From positions 54,879,980 to 54,943,979 of the forward strand of contig NC_068575.1 of NCBI RefSeq assembly GCF_025698545.1: a stretch of DNA of 64,000 bases, read 5' to 3'. The translations under genes were made by a program, and so were the position numbers. The stretch is from Gossypium raimondii. Lineage: Eukaryota; Streptophyta; Magnoliopsida; Malvales; Malvaceae. The notes below the pieces were generated by a model. The model worked only from the letters and a program-made list of their open reading frames with translations, was not told the DNA's origin and did not search any database. Below are positions 50,176 to 62,368 of this stretch, piece by piece; the first letter of the stretch is position 1; every line of letters begins with the position of its first letter.

Positions 50176-52600
50176 CACACAATTGCATTTAACATTGTCC
50201 ATAGGCATAAAATTAATGTGAAGAACCTGATTTGAAGCTTCTTCAGAGGGTTTTTTATAATACTGCAAGAGGATCCCTAAAAGAGCATGAAGGGCCTGCT
50301 AGGAGTAGATAATAACTACTTATTGACCAAGTAGAGCAGCAAAGTTTTATGTGATTTGTTTATATATTATATACATATATTCTGTCATAATGAGGTCTTT
50401 TTTGCAACATAAATTAAATTCCCAAGTTTAGTTGTCTGTTTAGGAACTGATTTTACTTTATAATTTTTTTTTTTTAGTTCTTTAATATCTTTTGTTTACC
50501 CAGTTTTTTTGTTGTCTGTTTCGTAAGAGTCATCATATATCAATTCATTAGTGCACAACTACGTGGAATTAAAGATGGATTTAAATGCATATTATTTCTG
50601 TTTTTTATAAAGTTCTCTTTCCCTTGAGCAAGTTATCTGCAATGGGTTGTTCATTCTCAGTGTTGTATGCCTATGTATGGACCTGTTGTATTGGTTAAAT
50701 AGAGTATGAAATACTAGAGAGATTTTAATGGATTTTTGTACTTGAAGAAGTCCGGGATTGTTGTTAATTTAAGATCACTTAAGTTGGTAGGTTGGATAGT
50801 TATATACTCAGATTTCCACTATTACTAGTACTTTTTTCAGAAAACCTATTTCACCATAGCATGTAGGGTTGGAGTCCTTAGTCAAACATGGCCAACTCAC
50901 AGGTGAAAACCAAAAATATATATAAAAAAAACTTTACAACAGCAATCCACCAGAATCTATTATATAAAAAGAAAGCCTTTCTAGCAACTTAAAGAATAAA
51001 AACATGTAGATTTGAACAGTAAAAATCTTGAATTGTAGTAGATTGCAGCACTAGTTTTAACATTTTCCTTGCAAAAAACAATAAAGGGGGTGTGGATAAC
51101 TTGAATCTTTTGTTCCTTAGAAGACAAAAATTCTAAGGACCAAGCAAAGTAGATATTGTACAGGGTATTGTCTGTGTGGATCTTCTTTTTTCATTTATTA
51201 CTACATGGATTTGGAAATCAAGAAAACAAAACAATAGGAATTGCAGATAATACAGGGGAGGAAAATAAAAAAGGGGAAGGGAACCGATTCTTTTCTGAAT
51301 TTCAGGGCCATCCCTTTAAATCTCTCCTTTTAACAAAGTTAATGGTGGAATAATTATTAACCATTGATCAACCAAGCAAATCTTATTGAACAAGTATGAA
51401 GATATGGGTGAAGTGGTCCTTGCCATTCCGCGTCCTTCCAGCCAATCAAATAATATTTGACATTTTTCATGAGGTACATGTGTTTTCTTCACATATAAAT
51501 TTTTTTGGGGGACAAATAATTCAAAAAGCTTGACAATTCCACATCTTCACACGTGTTTTTGCTGAGAAAACCAAACCCCCTCTCTTGCCCGTGAGTATCC
51601 TCCTCATTCTAACTCCATCCACTGCACCATTTCTTAATTACCCTTCTTAACCCCACTTTGCCCGTTAATTACTTCCATCTACCCCAGTCTATCATAACTC
51701 AAACGTGGGCTTGAAAATGCTCCCATGTGCACCATTTTTCTTTTTCTTTATTAAATAATTTCCTTGTCTGAAAATTGAAACAAATGGATAACTGCTGAAA
51801 CATATGCCCAAAATGAGGGGGGCCACCACCATTAAACCTTGCTTCCAACTTTTGCTCTCTAATTTGCCTTATTATCCCATCCCCTACGCAGCTTTGCAGT
51901 CCACATCTTAAGGCCCCATTTCTTGAAAATTATTTTTTACTTTGAAATTTTCTTTACTTTTACCTTTTTGGACAGGTGAAGTTTTGGATTGGGTTCAAAT
52001 AACCTCTAGTTTAGTCTTGTGATCAAAGGCTCTAATTCAATGATTAAACAAAAAATTTTCATTTAGTTGAGTGATTGTAAAATTACATAAATCAGTAAAA
52101 TTGGTTGAGTTTTGTATGCCAGAAATTTCATTGGGTCAAACACGATGCCTATTGGCTTCGCCCCTCAAGAGCTGCTAGGAGTGTTCAAACAAATTAAGAA
52201 AAAATTGACATTTAGACGTAAAAGTCTAGGACCCAACCCAAAACGCGGTGTTTTGTAAACCACATTTTTGGCAAAACTAGAATGACAGCAAAAATTCCCA
52301 TTTCTCATAAATATGTTCCACTCAATTACCTACTTCCATTTTGAATGATACATGTATTTATTATTTTATTATTTTATTCCAATTACCTACTTCCATTTTG
52401 AATGATACATGTATTTATTATTTTATTATTTTTTTGGGAGAAAAAATATTATTAAATTATTAAATTTTAATTTTAATACGTTTGGACTTGGTTATGGGGT
52501 TGAGACTTGTTATAGCCGAAAATGTAAGTTTTCGACAAACAAAGTGGACCACCTCCATATCTATCGCAAGTCAGGCCCACTGCTGGTCCAGTCTATACCA
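50176..52600. other. 3' flank of the bHLH gene and intergenic DNA
   Basis: The first 200-250 bp are the probable 3' UTR. A 57-bp direct duplication (AATTACCTACTTCCATTTTG...) is seen at 52324-52380 and again from 52381. No other gene or element is recognised. Confidence 0.5.
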
Positions 52601-53618
52601 GTTAAATATTAAATTAGTATCTGAACTTATCTACTTCTCTAAAATTGATATTTATGTTTTTTTTGTCTCAGATCAATACCCAAACTTTTTTCCATCAACT
52701 AAGCCGATCCTTAAATTTTTTTATTCCTTTTCTTTTCCTTCTTCTTCCTTCAACCCAATTTTCTTTTTCTTGTTTGACACTAACAGTCAACAAATTTTTT
52801 CACCACTCTTTTCCTTCCTCAACTTTAAAACCCTTATATTCCATATTTTTTTCTATTTGTTTCTCGAGAAAAAAATTCAGATATTTAATTTTTCTTTTCT
52901 GCAGATGTTGAGATAATTCTTATAGATGATTAATTAATTCCACATAAGAAATCTTTCCTTGTACAGTTGATTTATAGTATCTGATGACATGGGCCTTTGG
53001 TTTAGTTTCCCAAAATCACCCATTGCAATTGCATATCTAAGTAGATTTAATGTTTCATTTATGTTAAAAAAAAATAGATAGCTTTTTCATCGTAGACAAA
53101 TCGCTTATTCAAAATCATAAGAAACCTTAAAAGAGAATGGAGATGATGAAGGGGAGTGCAGATTAGTAATATCTGCCCAAAATCAATTGCTTCGGTTTTT
53201 AACTACTATTTCTTTCTTCCTCTCTTAATAAGTATCTGCAGTAGGGTTTAGGTATGGCTGTACCAGCGTTCTCTTGCCCAACCTTATCTCATCTCCTGCA
53301 CAATCCAAACCCAACACCAAAACCTCAAATTCACCCCATTAGCACCCTGCAGCAACCTTAAAATCCAAATTTAGTCTCCACTCAAATATTCAATTCAAAC
53401 ACCCAAAATATCCTTTTTTTTTTTCCAAACATATATTGAAAAGGGTTTTCATTAAATAGAAAGAAGAAACATAGAAGCTTTTGATTAAAAAATTGAAATT
53501 TTTTAGATTTAAGTATTAATTTAGTTGATGAAAAAAAGTTCGGTATCAATCAGAAAAAAAAATATATAAGTATCAATTCGGAAAAGTAGACAAGTTCAGT
53601 ACTAATTTTATATTTAAC
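52601..53618. mobile_element. Noncoding TIR element, about 1.0 kb
   Basis: Ends form inverted repeats of about 125 bp. The left begins GTTAAATATTAAATTAGTAT. The right, complemented, begins GTTAAATATAAAATTAGTAC, and both continue CTGAACTT.TCTACTT and CATCAACTAA. The interior is T/C- and A-rich with no protein I recognise, and the phenylalanine-rich frames over the left half are shadows. I could not confirm a target duplication. The long TIRs suggest a Mutator-type nonautonomous element. Confidence 0.7.
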
Positions 53619-55620
53619 CTTATCTATAATCTAGGTATAAAACCATAAATTAAAAAAAGAACTAATAAAAATATTTTTTATTTTTATCTGTTAAATTAAA
53701 ATTAAAAAGTAAAAGATTTGAAGTAAAATAAAAGTTTTGATAGTTATATTTTTAAAAATAATTATAGTTAATAGAAGTTGAGATGATTTCATATTTAAAA
53801 CTAATTATAATTATAATTTACAATTATTCATTAAAAAGTTATACTATTTTAAAATAGAATTATTACTTGAATACAATTCAAAGTATAAAATATAGGAAAA
53901 TTTTGTGATAATTATAATTATAGTTTCAATTAAAATTATTACTTAAAAAATTTGATTTCTAAAAAATGCACTAATTTTATTGATGTAAAATAAAGTTATT
54001 ACTTAAATAGAATTTTAAGCATCTTAATTATCATATAGGTGATGTTTGGAAAGCCACCTATTAGTTGGATTTGGGTATAATTGCTTATAATTACATAGGG
54101 TGACATGTTTGGATAACTATTGTAATTGATGGGTCTCACCAAATTGCCTGTAATCGAAGCATCTAATTACACTTTTCAATTTTCAGAGTGAGGGTGAGAA
54201 TTGAAGTAATTATGCAGACAATTACACTCAAATTTAATTTTTTTAAAAAAACATTTTTATACAAGTTTAAGTTGTAAAATTTTATATTATAAGCATGGAC
54301 ACGTATCAGTGTTTTGGATGATTATGACCAAACATTTATTATATTATAAATGTTAAAATTATATTATAAAATAATTTTTATATTTTTAAAGTTATAATAA
54401 AAATATATTTTATTTAAATCCTATTTTTTAAAGTTATGGTAAAAAGTTTATCTACATGTCATAAAAGTGTTATAATATATATATTTATAAAATATATGAC
54501 CAATAAATATGAACACAACTTATTTATGTGTCCATACAAAATTTATAAAAATAATATGTTTATTCAGAAAAAACGTGTTATAATTTTTTTATCATAATTC
54601 ATTTATAAAAAAATTCTAAAACTGTGACAAAAGGTAAATTATTTATAAGAAGTGTTAAAAATTTATTAGACACTTTATAAAAAATTTTATAATTTTTATA
54701 AAAGTTATACATTATAAATTTTATATTATTTTTTCACTTAGTTTATATATAATAAAAAGAGTTATAACTTAGCATAATTTTTTCTCCGAATTAAGTTTAT
54801 ATAAGTTTTTATTATTAAAGCAATGTACTATTTACACCATGAACCCAAACATTACATGGTAGATGTTAATTATCGTGGGGTATGATACCATTTGAGAGAA
54901 TGGAACTAGAACTTGCAAACCCTTTAATTTGAGACATTTAAAGCTCTGAACTGTGGTTGAGAGAACATTTATTATTTTAAAAATATTTTTTTTCCATATT
55001 AACAAGATCACCTTAGTATAACATTAAAAAATGTTAGATTGTATTAGCATGTTATGTACTTTATAAGTTGATTTTGGATGATTCATACTTCAAAGTGTAC
55101 ATGGAAAAAAGAAATCTTGATAATCTTAATTATTAAAATTTAGATATAAATAATGATAAACTCGGGAAAAGCTTATGTTAAATATTTAAAAGTGAATAAC
55201 CCAAGTACCCAACAAATATAGAACACTAGAACAATTAGATATTTAAGATATTTACCTGAAATGTTTTAGACTCCAGAATATGACAAATATCACATTTATT
55301 TATATATTATCACAGCCTACACCTGCTTATGAAGTTTAAAATCCGTCATTTTTTCTGTCATGTTGTGAAGTCATCATCTAATTTTTGGTCAACTAAAACC
55401 AATCAATAGAAGCCAATATTTGGCACAATTAGAGAAATGTAGACACTCAACTGACAGTGACGAAGGATCTGCAATATGTTAACCAATCTTAAACCATTTA
55501 CAAAATGTTCCACCCGCATAGAATGGGCATGTAGAATAAAATTAAAGCGATTTAGTGTTTATTACCTAATACAACGGAATAGAAGACCTGAGCTACCAAA
55601 ACAGCATCCATTCCAATTAA
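53619..55620. other. AT-rich intergenic DNA, nothing recognised
   Basis: No gene. A patch at about 54040-54240 with repeated AATTGC/TAATTAC wording may be an old repeat, but I cannot define its ends. Confidence 0.4.
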
Positions 55621-58149
55621 CTATACATTACTATCAATCATGTTTACCTCTGCAACAGCAGGTATTGTTGAATTCTCACCATTCTGATTCCCATTCACAG
55701 CTTTTTCGATTTTTCTATTACGGCAGATCTTGGAAATATGCCCCTTCTTCCCACAATAGTTACATTGTATGGGCTTACCATGCATTTCTGATTCTCGCTT
55801 TTTCCAGGGCACACCTGTTTTCTTTATATCCCTTATCCTTGGCCCAAGATTGTTGGGTGGATCAAAGTTTGCAGACTTCGAATGCACTGCTTGTTTGACT
55901 CGGTTACGAGACAACTCCTCAACTCTTACTTGTTCCATCAACATCCAGAAAGGAAGGTGTTCTTCACGCATCAACTTAACACAGAAGTCCTTCCAGGATG
56001 GTGGTAGCTTGGAAATGATGGCACTAACATGAAAATTCTCATCAACCATTATTCCAGTTGCGACAATAGAATCAGCTATGATGTTGAGTTCTTGCATTTG
56101 CTCAACAATTGGTCTTTCATCAACAATTTGAAATTCAATGTACTTTCTAACTTGAGCTCTCTTTGTTCCAAATTCCTCGTAAAGATAGACTAATTTTAGC
56201 TCTTCCCACAGCTCTTTAGCAGTCTTAGCTTTCTTTGAGAATTGATAATACAGGTTATCAGACAAAGCGCTCAAAATGCAGTGGTGACACAGGTAGTCAT
56301 CATTCATCCACTTTTTTTCAGCAACTTTGGCTTGAGCCAGTTCTTCACTGGTTGCTTCAGAACTAATATTGAGACTAGGGCATGGATCAGTAAGCACATA
56401 CGCAATCTGCAATTGCTTTAAGAAAAGTTCCATGTGTTCTGCCCAGCAATGGTAATTCTTTCCATAGAAACGAGTGGTTTCAATTGGGGAAATTTCATGA
56501 GAAAAAGCAGTCCCTGAGTTAGAGACATCTCTGTTGTGTTGATGATCAAGTTTGTCTCTGCATATATTTATTCAAGGGACTGAAGTCAGTACATCATTCA
56601 TTACACAAATGACTCTCAAGCTAAACAATATTTGAGAGATAGTTAAATCTGCAGGCAAGAGCAAGGACCCTGCAAACCTAGACTTAGGCAACTCTACATT
56701 TACCCATAGTTATAGGCATTACTGGAAACAACTCTACATTTACCCATAGTTATAGGCATTACTGGAAACTTCTTGTATATCATTGACAGTCTAGGTAACA
56801 ATAAAGAAACTACCATATCGCTAAGCTTAAGACTGAAAATGGATTCCCACCTTAGCTTTGATTGCATCTTAGTGATAGCTTCATCAATTGCAGGGAAACT
56901 ATTCTTTAAAGTTGACCAGGTTTCACTTACCAAGCTAACTCCTGCAGTAGGAAAAAAAGGAAATATATGTTGAGAGAAAAGTGCTTGGTCCCAATACAGA
57001 ATATAGCAATGACAAAACAAACAACTCTGGCAACAGGAGAAAAACGAAATAATAAAAAATCCATGAGACATTAAGATGAGCAATCAGTCGGTAGATAGTA
57101 GATGTTCAAAATATCAATTCAATCAGTAAAATGATAATGGAGCAAGTAACAAGAATCGATATTTCTTATCCACCTGGACACAGGAGTCACTATAAAAGAC
57201 AACACCAAACAAACTACAGCTTTTCTTTTCCATGACGTGCATTTATTATTTGAATGGAAACAAAAAAAGATATTGGAAAAGGAAAAGAAAGAAGGTAGGG
57301 GGAGAGGACATATATCATTACCTCTTGCAGATGGGAGCTCTTTTCCATTTTTCACATAGAACTCTCTAATGGATACATAACTTTTTCCTCTAAAATCATG
57401 AACAACCACATTCGTCTTGTCTGCTAGCTGAATCAAAAATAAGAAATCTTCAACAAAAGCAAGGATTCAGTAAATGAAAACCAAGTTACAACATGGATTC
57501 TTTTTCTTTTTTTCCAGATCCAATATGGGTTCTGTACAGCTCTACTTACCTGTTACTGTATGTCCTTCCAACAACAAAAGTTTAAGGGACACTAAACTAT
57601 AATTAATACACTGACAAAAACTTCAACAAAAAAAAGTTCAAGCTTTAATAAATAGGATTCCAAGCAAATTAAGCAGAGGCAGATAGCTGAGATTGTAAAA
57701 AGATTTATTTATTATCAATTTCAGTTTCCAAACAACGAAGTATATTTATCTCCATTTTACTAGTCTATTAAAAAAAAAAAACTTTACTTCTATTTCCAAA
57801 GTATTTCAACAATTAATCAACCCAAAGGAAAGTGAAGAATTCGAACCTTACAAATAATACGACCTCCGTCCCCCTCAATTTCTTTCTTAACCTTAATAGC
57901 TTCTTTAGCCTCCTCTTCCACGGGCTTGGTATTGGGTTGTTTCCCATCCACATTTTCTTCGACAGTGGAGAGAAGAAAAGACTCCACTAATTCTCTAATA
58001 AATTTTCTGTGACTAAAATCAGAAAGGTCGATTCCAAGCCGCTCAGAGGCCGTGACTCGGACTTTAAACTCAGTCATCTCTTCCATATCGGCTTTGCTCA
58101 GTATATCCTTCACCGTTTCCTCGATCTTTTGCCGAGTTTCTTGTTCCAT
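55621..58149 (-). CDS. KELP: KELP (PC4-type coactivator) fused to a copia-type Gag
   Basis: Four exons with GT-AG borders: 57847-58149, 57322-57427, 56851-56941 and 55621-56557. They join in one frame of 1437 nt, or 478 residues. Residues 1 to about 60 form a DEK_C-type domain (TVKDILSKADMEEMTEFKVR). About 95-165 are the PC4 single-strand DNA-binding domain of KELP (VVVHDFRGKSYVSIREFYVK, NGKELPSARGVSL, ETWSTLKNSFPAIDEAI). Arabidopsis KELP is about 165 residues and stops here. This protein instead continues through exon 4 into a copia Gag: FYGKNYHCWAEHMELFLK (about 197-214), a UBN2-like capsid core (about 235-390; AKELWEELKLVYL, SKLPPSWKDF) and a CCHC knuckle CNYCGKKGHISKIC (432-445). The Gag part has no stop or frameshift. 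No LTR, protease or pol lies around it. KELP binds DNA and helps RNA polymerase II transcription. The role of the Gag tail is unknown. Retention of intron 3 would give a KELP-only protein with a 41-residue tail. Confidence 0.85.
56690..56769. repeat. Two perfect 40-bp repeats in intron 3 of the KELP-Gag gene
   Basis: The unit AACTCTACATTTACCCATAG... occurs twice head to tail with no difference, so the duplication is recent. It lies in the intron that separates the KELP exons from the Gag exon. Confidence 0.92.
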
Positions 58150-58306
58150 ATTGGGTTGGGATGGGGAAAAAGGAAAAATGAGAAAGTAAGGTATTTGGAT
58201 GTTGTTCAGGAAAGATTAATTTAGGGGTTCCAGTGGGGTGCATAGCGAGAAGAGTGGTAAGTTAGGGATTTGATCTTTCTCTCCAGGAAAGGAAAAAGAG
58301 TAACAC

Positions 58307-58311
58307 AAAAA
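58307..58311 (-). terminator. Pol III terminator of the tRNA gene
   Basis: Five T residues on the minus strand begin one base after the mature tRNA end. Confidence 0.75.
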
Positions 58312-58312
58312 T

Positions 58313-58384
58313 AGGTTCCACCGAGATTTGAACTCGGGTTACAGGATTCAGAGTCCAATGTCCTGACCACTAGACCATGGAACC
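58313..58384 (-). tRNA. tRNA-Gln, anticodon CTG
   Basis: 72 nt on the minus strand, with acceptor stem GGTTCCA/TGGAACC, A box TGGTCTAGTGG, loop CTCTGAA giving anticodon CTG (reads CAG codons), and B box GGTTCGA-like GAGTTCAAATCTC. The 3' side of the anticodon stem reads TCCTG where I would expect TCCAG, leaving one T-T mismatch in that stem. It is otherwise intact, with a T discriminator and a T5 terminator. It lies about 160 bp upstream of the KELP-Gag start, on the same strand. Confidence 0.92.
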
Positions 58385-58492
58385 AATTTGTTACATTTTT
58401 GTTAGTACATATATTTCACCATTAACTTTTAACTTCCTCACTCTCCCGCATTGAGCTTGAGACTAATGAAGATTTATTTATATGCATCTTTA

Positions 58493-59576
58493 GGTTAATT
58501 TGCCTAAATAATTTTAAAAAAAATTAAATACTAAAATAAGTTGTCAGCTGGATTATATAGGAAAATGATATTTTTTTAAGTCGCGCCTATTTGACAGGAG
58601 CAACCACTTTTTTTATATTAAAATATTTTTTTGTTTTTTTAAATTTTCTTTTATTGGTGGCCCATTTCTCATAGGCGCCATTGCTTGTATTTATTTTCTT
58701 GGATCAGTATATGACCCGTGTAGAGATACGAAAATGGTATGAGGTAGGTGGCGCCTATCTGGTAGGCGCGACTGGTGGAGCCTATCTGATAGGCGCAACT
58801 GGTGAAGCCTATCTGACAGGCGCGACTGGTTGACCAAAATAACTATAAATTTTTTTTAAAAAAAATTTACATTACTAAAAACTCACAAAACACAACAATT
58901 TATAATAAATTATTTACTAAAAATATTTAACAAAATAATTTTATATTACTAAAAACTCACAAAACACAACAATTTATAATAAATTACTAACAAAATATCT
59001 AACAAAATAATTTTACATTACTAAAACTCACCAAATACTAAACTAAACACAACAATTTATAACATAATCCTAAATTACTAATAAATTAATTTTAAAATAA
59101 TTACAAACACAACAATAACATAAACCTAAATTAATAACAAATTAATTTTAAAATAATTAAAAAAATACATTCATACAAAATATTAACTCAAAACCTTAAA
59201 CACTAAACATAAACAATTTATAAATAATAAAAAAAATTTTGGTGCGGGGCAGAGGGGCGTAGGGGGGAAGCAGTGTGGCGCCTACCTATCAGACGCGACC
59301 AGTGGAGCCTATGTGACAGGTGCGACTGGTCTCGGGAATTTTTAACCCATATTTTGGCCCGTTGACTGTATTTTGACCTGTCTATATATATATTTAAATA
59401 TTTTTAATAAAATAAAATAATATTTTATTTAAAATTTAAAAAAATATATATTTTAATATAAAAAAGTGGTCGCGCTTGTCAAATAGGGGCGACCCAAAAA
59501 AATACCATTTTCGTATATAATCCAACTAACAACCTATTTCAATATTTAATTTTTATATTATTTAAGTAAATTAACC
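58493..59576. mobile_element. Mutator-type foldback element, 1.08 kb, perfect 9-bp duplication
   Basis: Flanked by a perfect 9-bp direct repeat GCATCTTTA (58484-58492, 59577-59585). Terminal inverted repeats are about 125 bp (GGTTAATTTGCCTAAATAAT on the left, GGTTAATTTACTTAAATAAT on the complemented right), ending inside with GTCGC.CCTATTTGACA. Next to each arm are GC-rich units around GGCGCCTATCTGGTAGGCGC and AGGCGCGACTGGT (58665-58830, 59265-59330). The middle is A-rich with a direct repeat (TACTAAAAACTCACAAAACA at about 58873 and 58943). No protein is encoded. Confidence 0.88.
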
Positions 59577-59585
59577 GCATCTTTA

Positions 59586-59990
59586 TCGCTCTACCTATTT
59601 TAATTCATTTGTTAAATTATTTTTATAAATTTTATTTCAATATCAAGTTTACAAAATCTATTATTCATTTGGAGGATTGATTTATATGTATCTTTATCAT
59701 TCTACCTATTTAAATTCAATTGCTAATTTTATAAATTTTATTTTAATATCAAGTTTTCAAAATCTAATATTATATATTTATTTAAGTACGAGTTGGTTTA
59801 AAATATAAGTTTCAAAATTTGCTAAGCTAGTTCTTATTTATAAATGACTATCCAATTTTCTTAATATATATTAATTTTTATCACGTTAGGGATACGATTA
59901 AAAAATATGATATTAAAATTATATTTATAAAACATTAATAATTAAATTATAGGTGAAATAGTAAAATATTTATGATTAAATATAGATTTA
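59586..59990. other. AT-rich spacer, nothing recognised
   Basis: Contains a short direct repeat of ATTTTATAAATTTTATTTTA-type wording next to the Mutator-type element. No gene. Confidence 0.4.
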
Positions 59991-59991
59991 G

Positions 59992-62312
59992 TGTAACACC
60001 ACTAACCCGTATCCATCACCAGAATAGGGTTATAGAGCATTACCGAAGTTTACAAATTAATTTACAGACATTTCATTTCATCAAGCATTCATATTTATAA
60101 TTAATCAAAACATTAATGAGTTAACGTTGGCCAATTTAACTTATACATGCCATTATAACCAAAATCAAATCATCCAAAATTTTCGATAGAACCAATGGAT
60201 AGTGTGATATATCTTCGATAAGCTTCCAACCCAATCGAGCTTCCGATAATCATTTCAATGCATCTAATAATTATACATATTACCAATAATAATTCAATTC
60301 CAATAATAAAACACATATTTATATAATATTCATCACCAAATAACATTCACTTTAATTAAAATTATACAGAATATAGTTCATACAAACTTATCGGGCTAAA
60401 TTGCGTAAATACCAAAATTTAGGGATATTTTGGTAATTTTCTGCTTTCCTCAATTTCCATCCAATCTTGATCTAAATTAATATTTCATTCAATTTATTAA
60501 TTTAACTAATAAAACAATTCATTTCATGCAAATTGGTCACTTTTTGACTTTTTACAAATTTACCCTTAAAATATTACTTTTATTCAATTTAGTCACCGAA
60601 CCTAAAACATACAAATTAGTCATTGTTAATGAAAACTCATGCTAGTTGAATAATCATATATTTTCCTACTCCTCCTCTCCATTCCACATCCTTAATATAT
60701 ATAACATGCTTATATGTAACATTATCTATAATTTCACTATTTATTTATATGTTCATTCAAAGCTGTCCACTTGAGTCATAGTCACTAAATTATTTATATC
60801 TTGAGCTACAGAACTCCGAATTAAGATCCGCTAAATTTATATGAAACTAGACTCACATATATTCTTACTATAAAATTTTCAGAATTTATGGTTTAGCCAA
60901 TAAGTGCATTTTATTCTTTAAAGTCATCCTTATTCTGTTGTCTGACAGTTTCGACCCTTCTTCACTAAAAATTAATTATCTCCTCATACGGGATTCGGAT
61001 GATGTTACCGTTTGTTTTTATTAAAAATAGAATCATTAAGTATTTAAAAATATAAATTTAAGCCCCTAATTATTTTTCTAAAATATTTTATGATTTTCCA
61101 AAGTCAGAATAGGGGAACCCGAATTCATTTTGACATTGTCTCACAAAATTTATTATATCTCATGGTTTACAATTCCATTACTTACACAGTTTCTTCTATA
61201 ATAAACTATACTCAATAATATTTAATTTCATATTTTTTTCATCCTTTAATTGGATCTCAACAATTTATGGCGATTTTTCAAAGTTAACCTACTGCTGCTG
61301 TCCAAAACTATTTTAGTGCAAGAAGTTGATTACTAAGTTTATAACTCCCTTATTCCCTTTCTCTATAATATTTCTCATCACTTTCACTTATTTCCCTTCA
61401 CTAATATATCAAGAACATAAGACCTTATATAAGAAAACTATAATATAACATCATTTCTATGCTTTTTCAATAATATCAAACTTAAAAATATATTGAAATC
61501 TTGATGTTCTTACCTTCTCCTATTAGTTTCAACCTTTAACTTGATTTTCTCTCTCCTCCAGCTTCTCTTTCTTAAATCTAACTTGATATTCTAGCTCCCC
61601 ATAGTCTCCTTGTTATCTTTCTCTCTTGATGGATATGAAAATTCTTTTGATTTCTAGGTGAAAATAATGAATTTTTGGTGGAAGGACCAATTTGTAAAGA
61701 AAGCAAAACTTTCTTTCTCTCTTCTTCTCACGTTGGTGCATGGGAAAAAATGGTGGGATGGTGATTCTTCATCTTCCTTTTCATATATGTATACTAAATA
61801 AAATAATAATAAAATAATAAAATATTATTAAAAATTAAATTAAAATATCTAGAAACTAATATTTATTTATTTAATTAATCTAAAATATCTCCAACATCAT
61901 CAGTGCCTTCTAGATTTCTCTCTCTTCTAATTGACCATTTTGCCCTTTATAATTTTTAAAAATTTCATCCTTGAGTATCACTTAATTTGGTAAAATTGTG
62001 ATTTAGCCCCTCAAAATTCTTCACCTTTTCAATTTGGTCCTAATTCATCCATTTTCCTTAGTTTCTAGATTATTCCACCCTTAAAATATTTTCACCATTG
62101 GTCCTTCAACTTTTTTCATATTTACACTTTACCCCCTCAAATTTTGAGTATTTACTCTAAATCAACAAAACTTTTCTCACTTTTACGATTTAATCCTTTC
62201 TTGAATTAATATATCATAACATACTTCCCAATGTTTCCATAACTCAAAATTTCCCTTTTGTCATTTTATTTCCTTATTTTACTATATCAAGGATACATAT
62301 TTTCTTACTGTA
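59992..62312 (+). repeat. Truncated gypsy LTR
   Basis: Starts TGTAACACCACTAACCCG and carries the same central segment (60660-61330) as the solo LTR at 25840-29232, including GGGGAACCCGAATTCATT. It stops without its own end at 62312, where another LTR begins. Confidence 0.75.
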
Positions 62313-62368
62313 GTTGTAACACCCCAAACCCGGTCTAAATGTTATGACCGAATCTGGCGATGTCACAT
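62313..62368 (+). repeat. Short LTR start of a third family
   Basis: TGTAACACCCCAAACCCGGT, then GTTATGACCGAATCTGGCGA, a different LTR start. It is only 56 bp long before it is cut by the next LTR. Confidence 0.6.

Noticed and set aside
52482..52916. Phenylalanine-rich 144-codon frame
   Set aside because: Falls over the left inverted repeat and pyrimidine-rich interior of a TIR element. No domain.
55621..56433. Independent copia Gag gene starting at the ATG at 56433
   Set aside because: The Gag wording starts upstream of that ATG (FYGKNYHCWAEH) and connects in frame to KELP exon 3 by a canonical splice, with no LTR nearby. A fusion exon explains it better.
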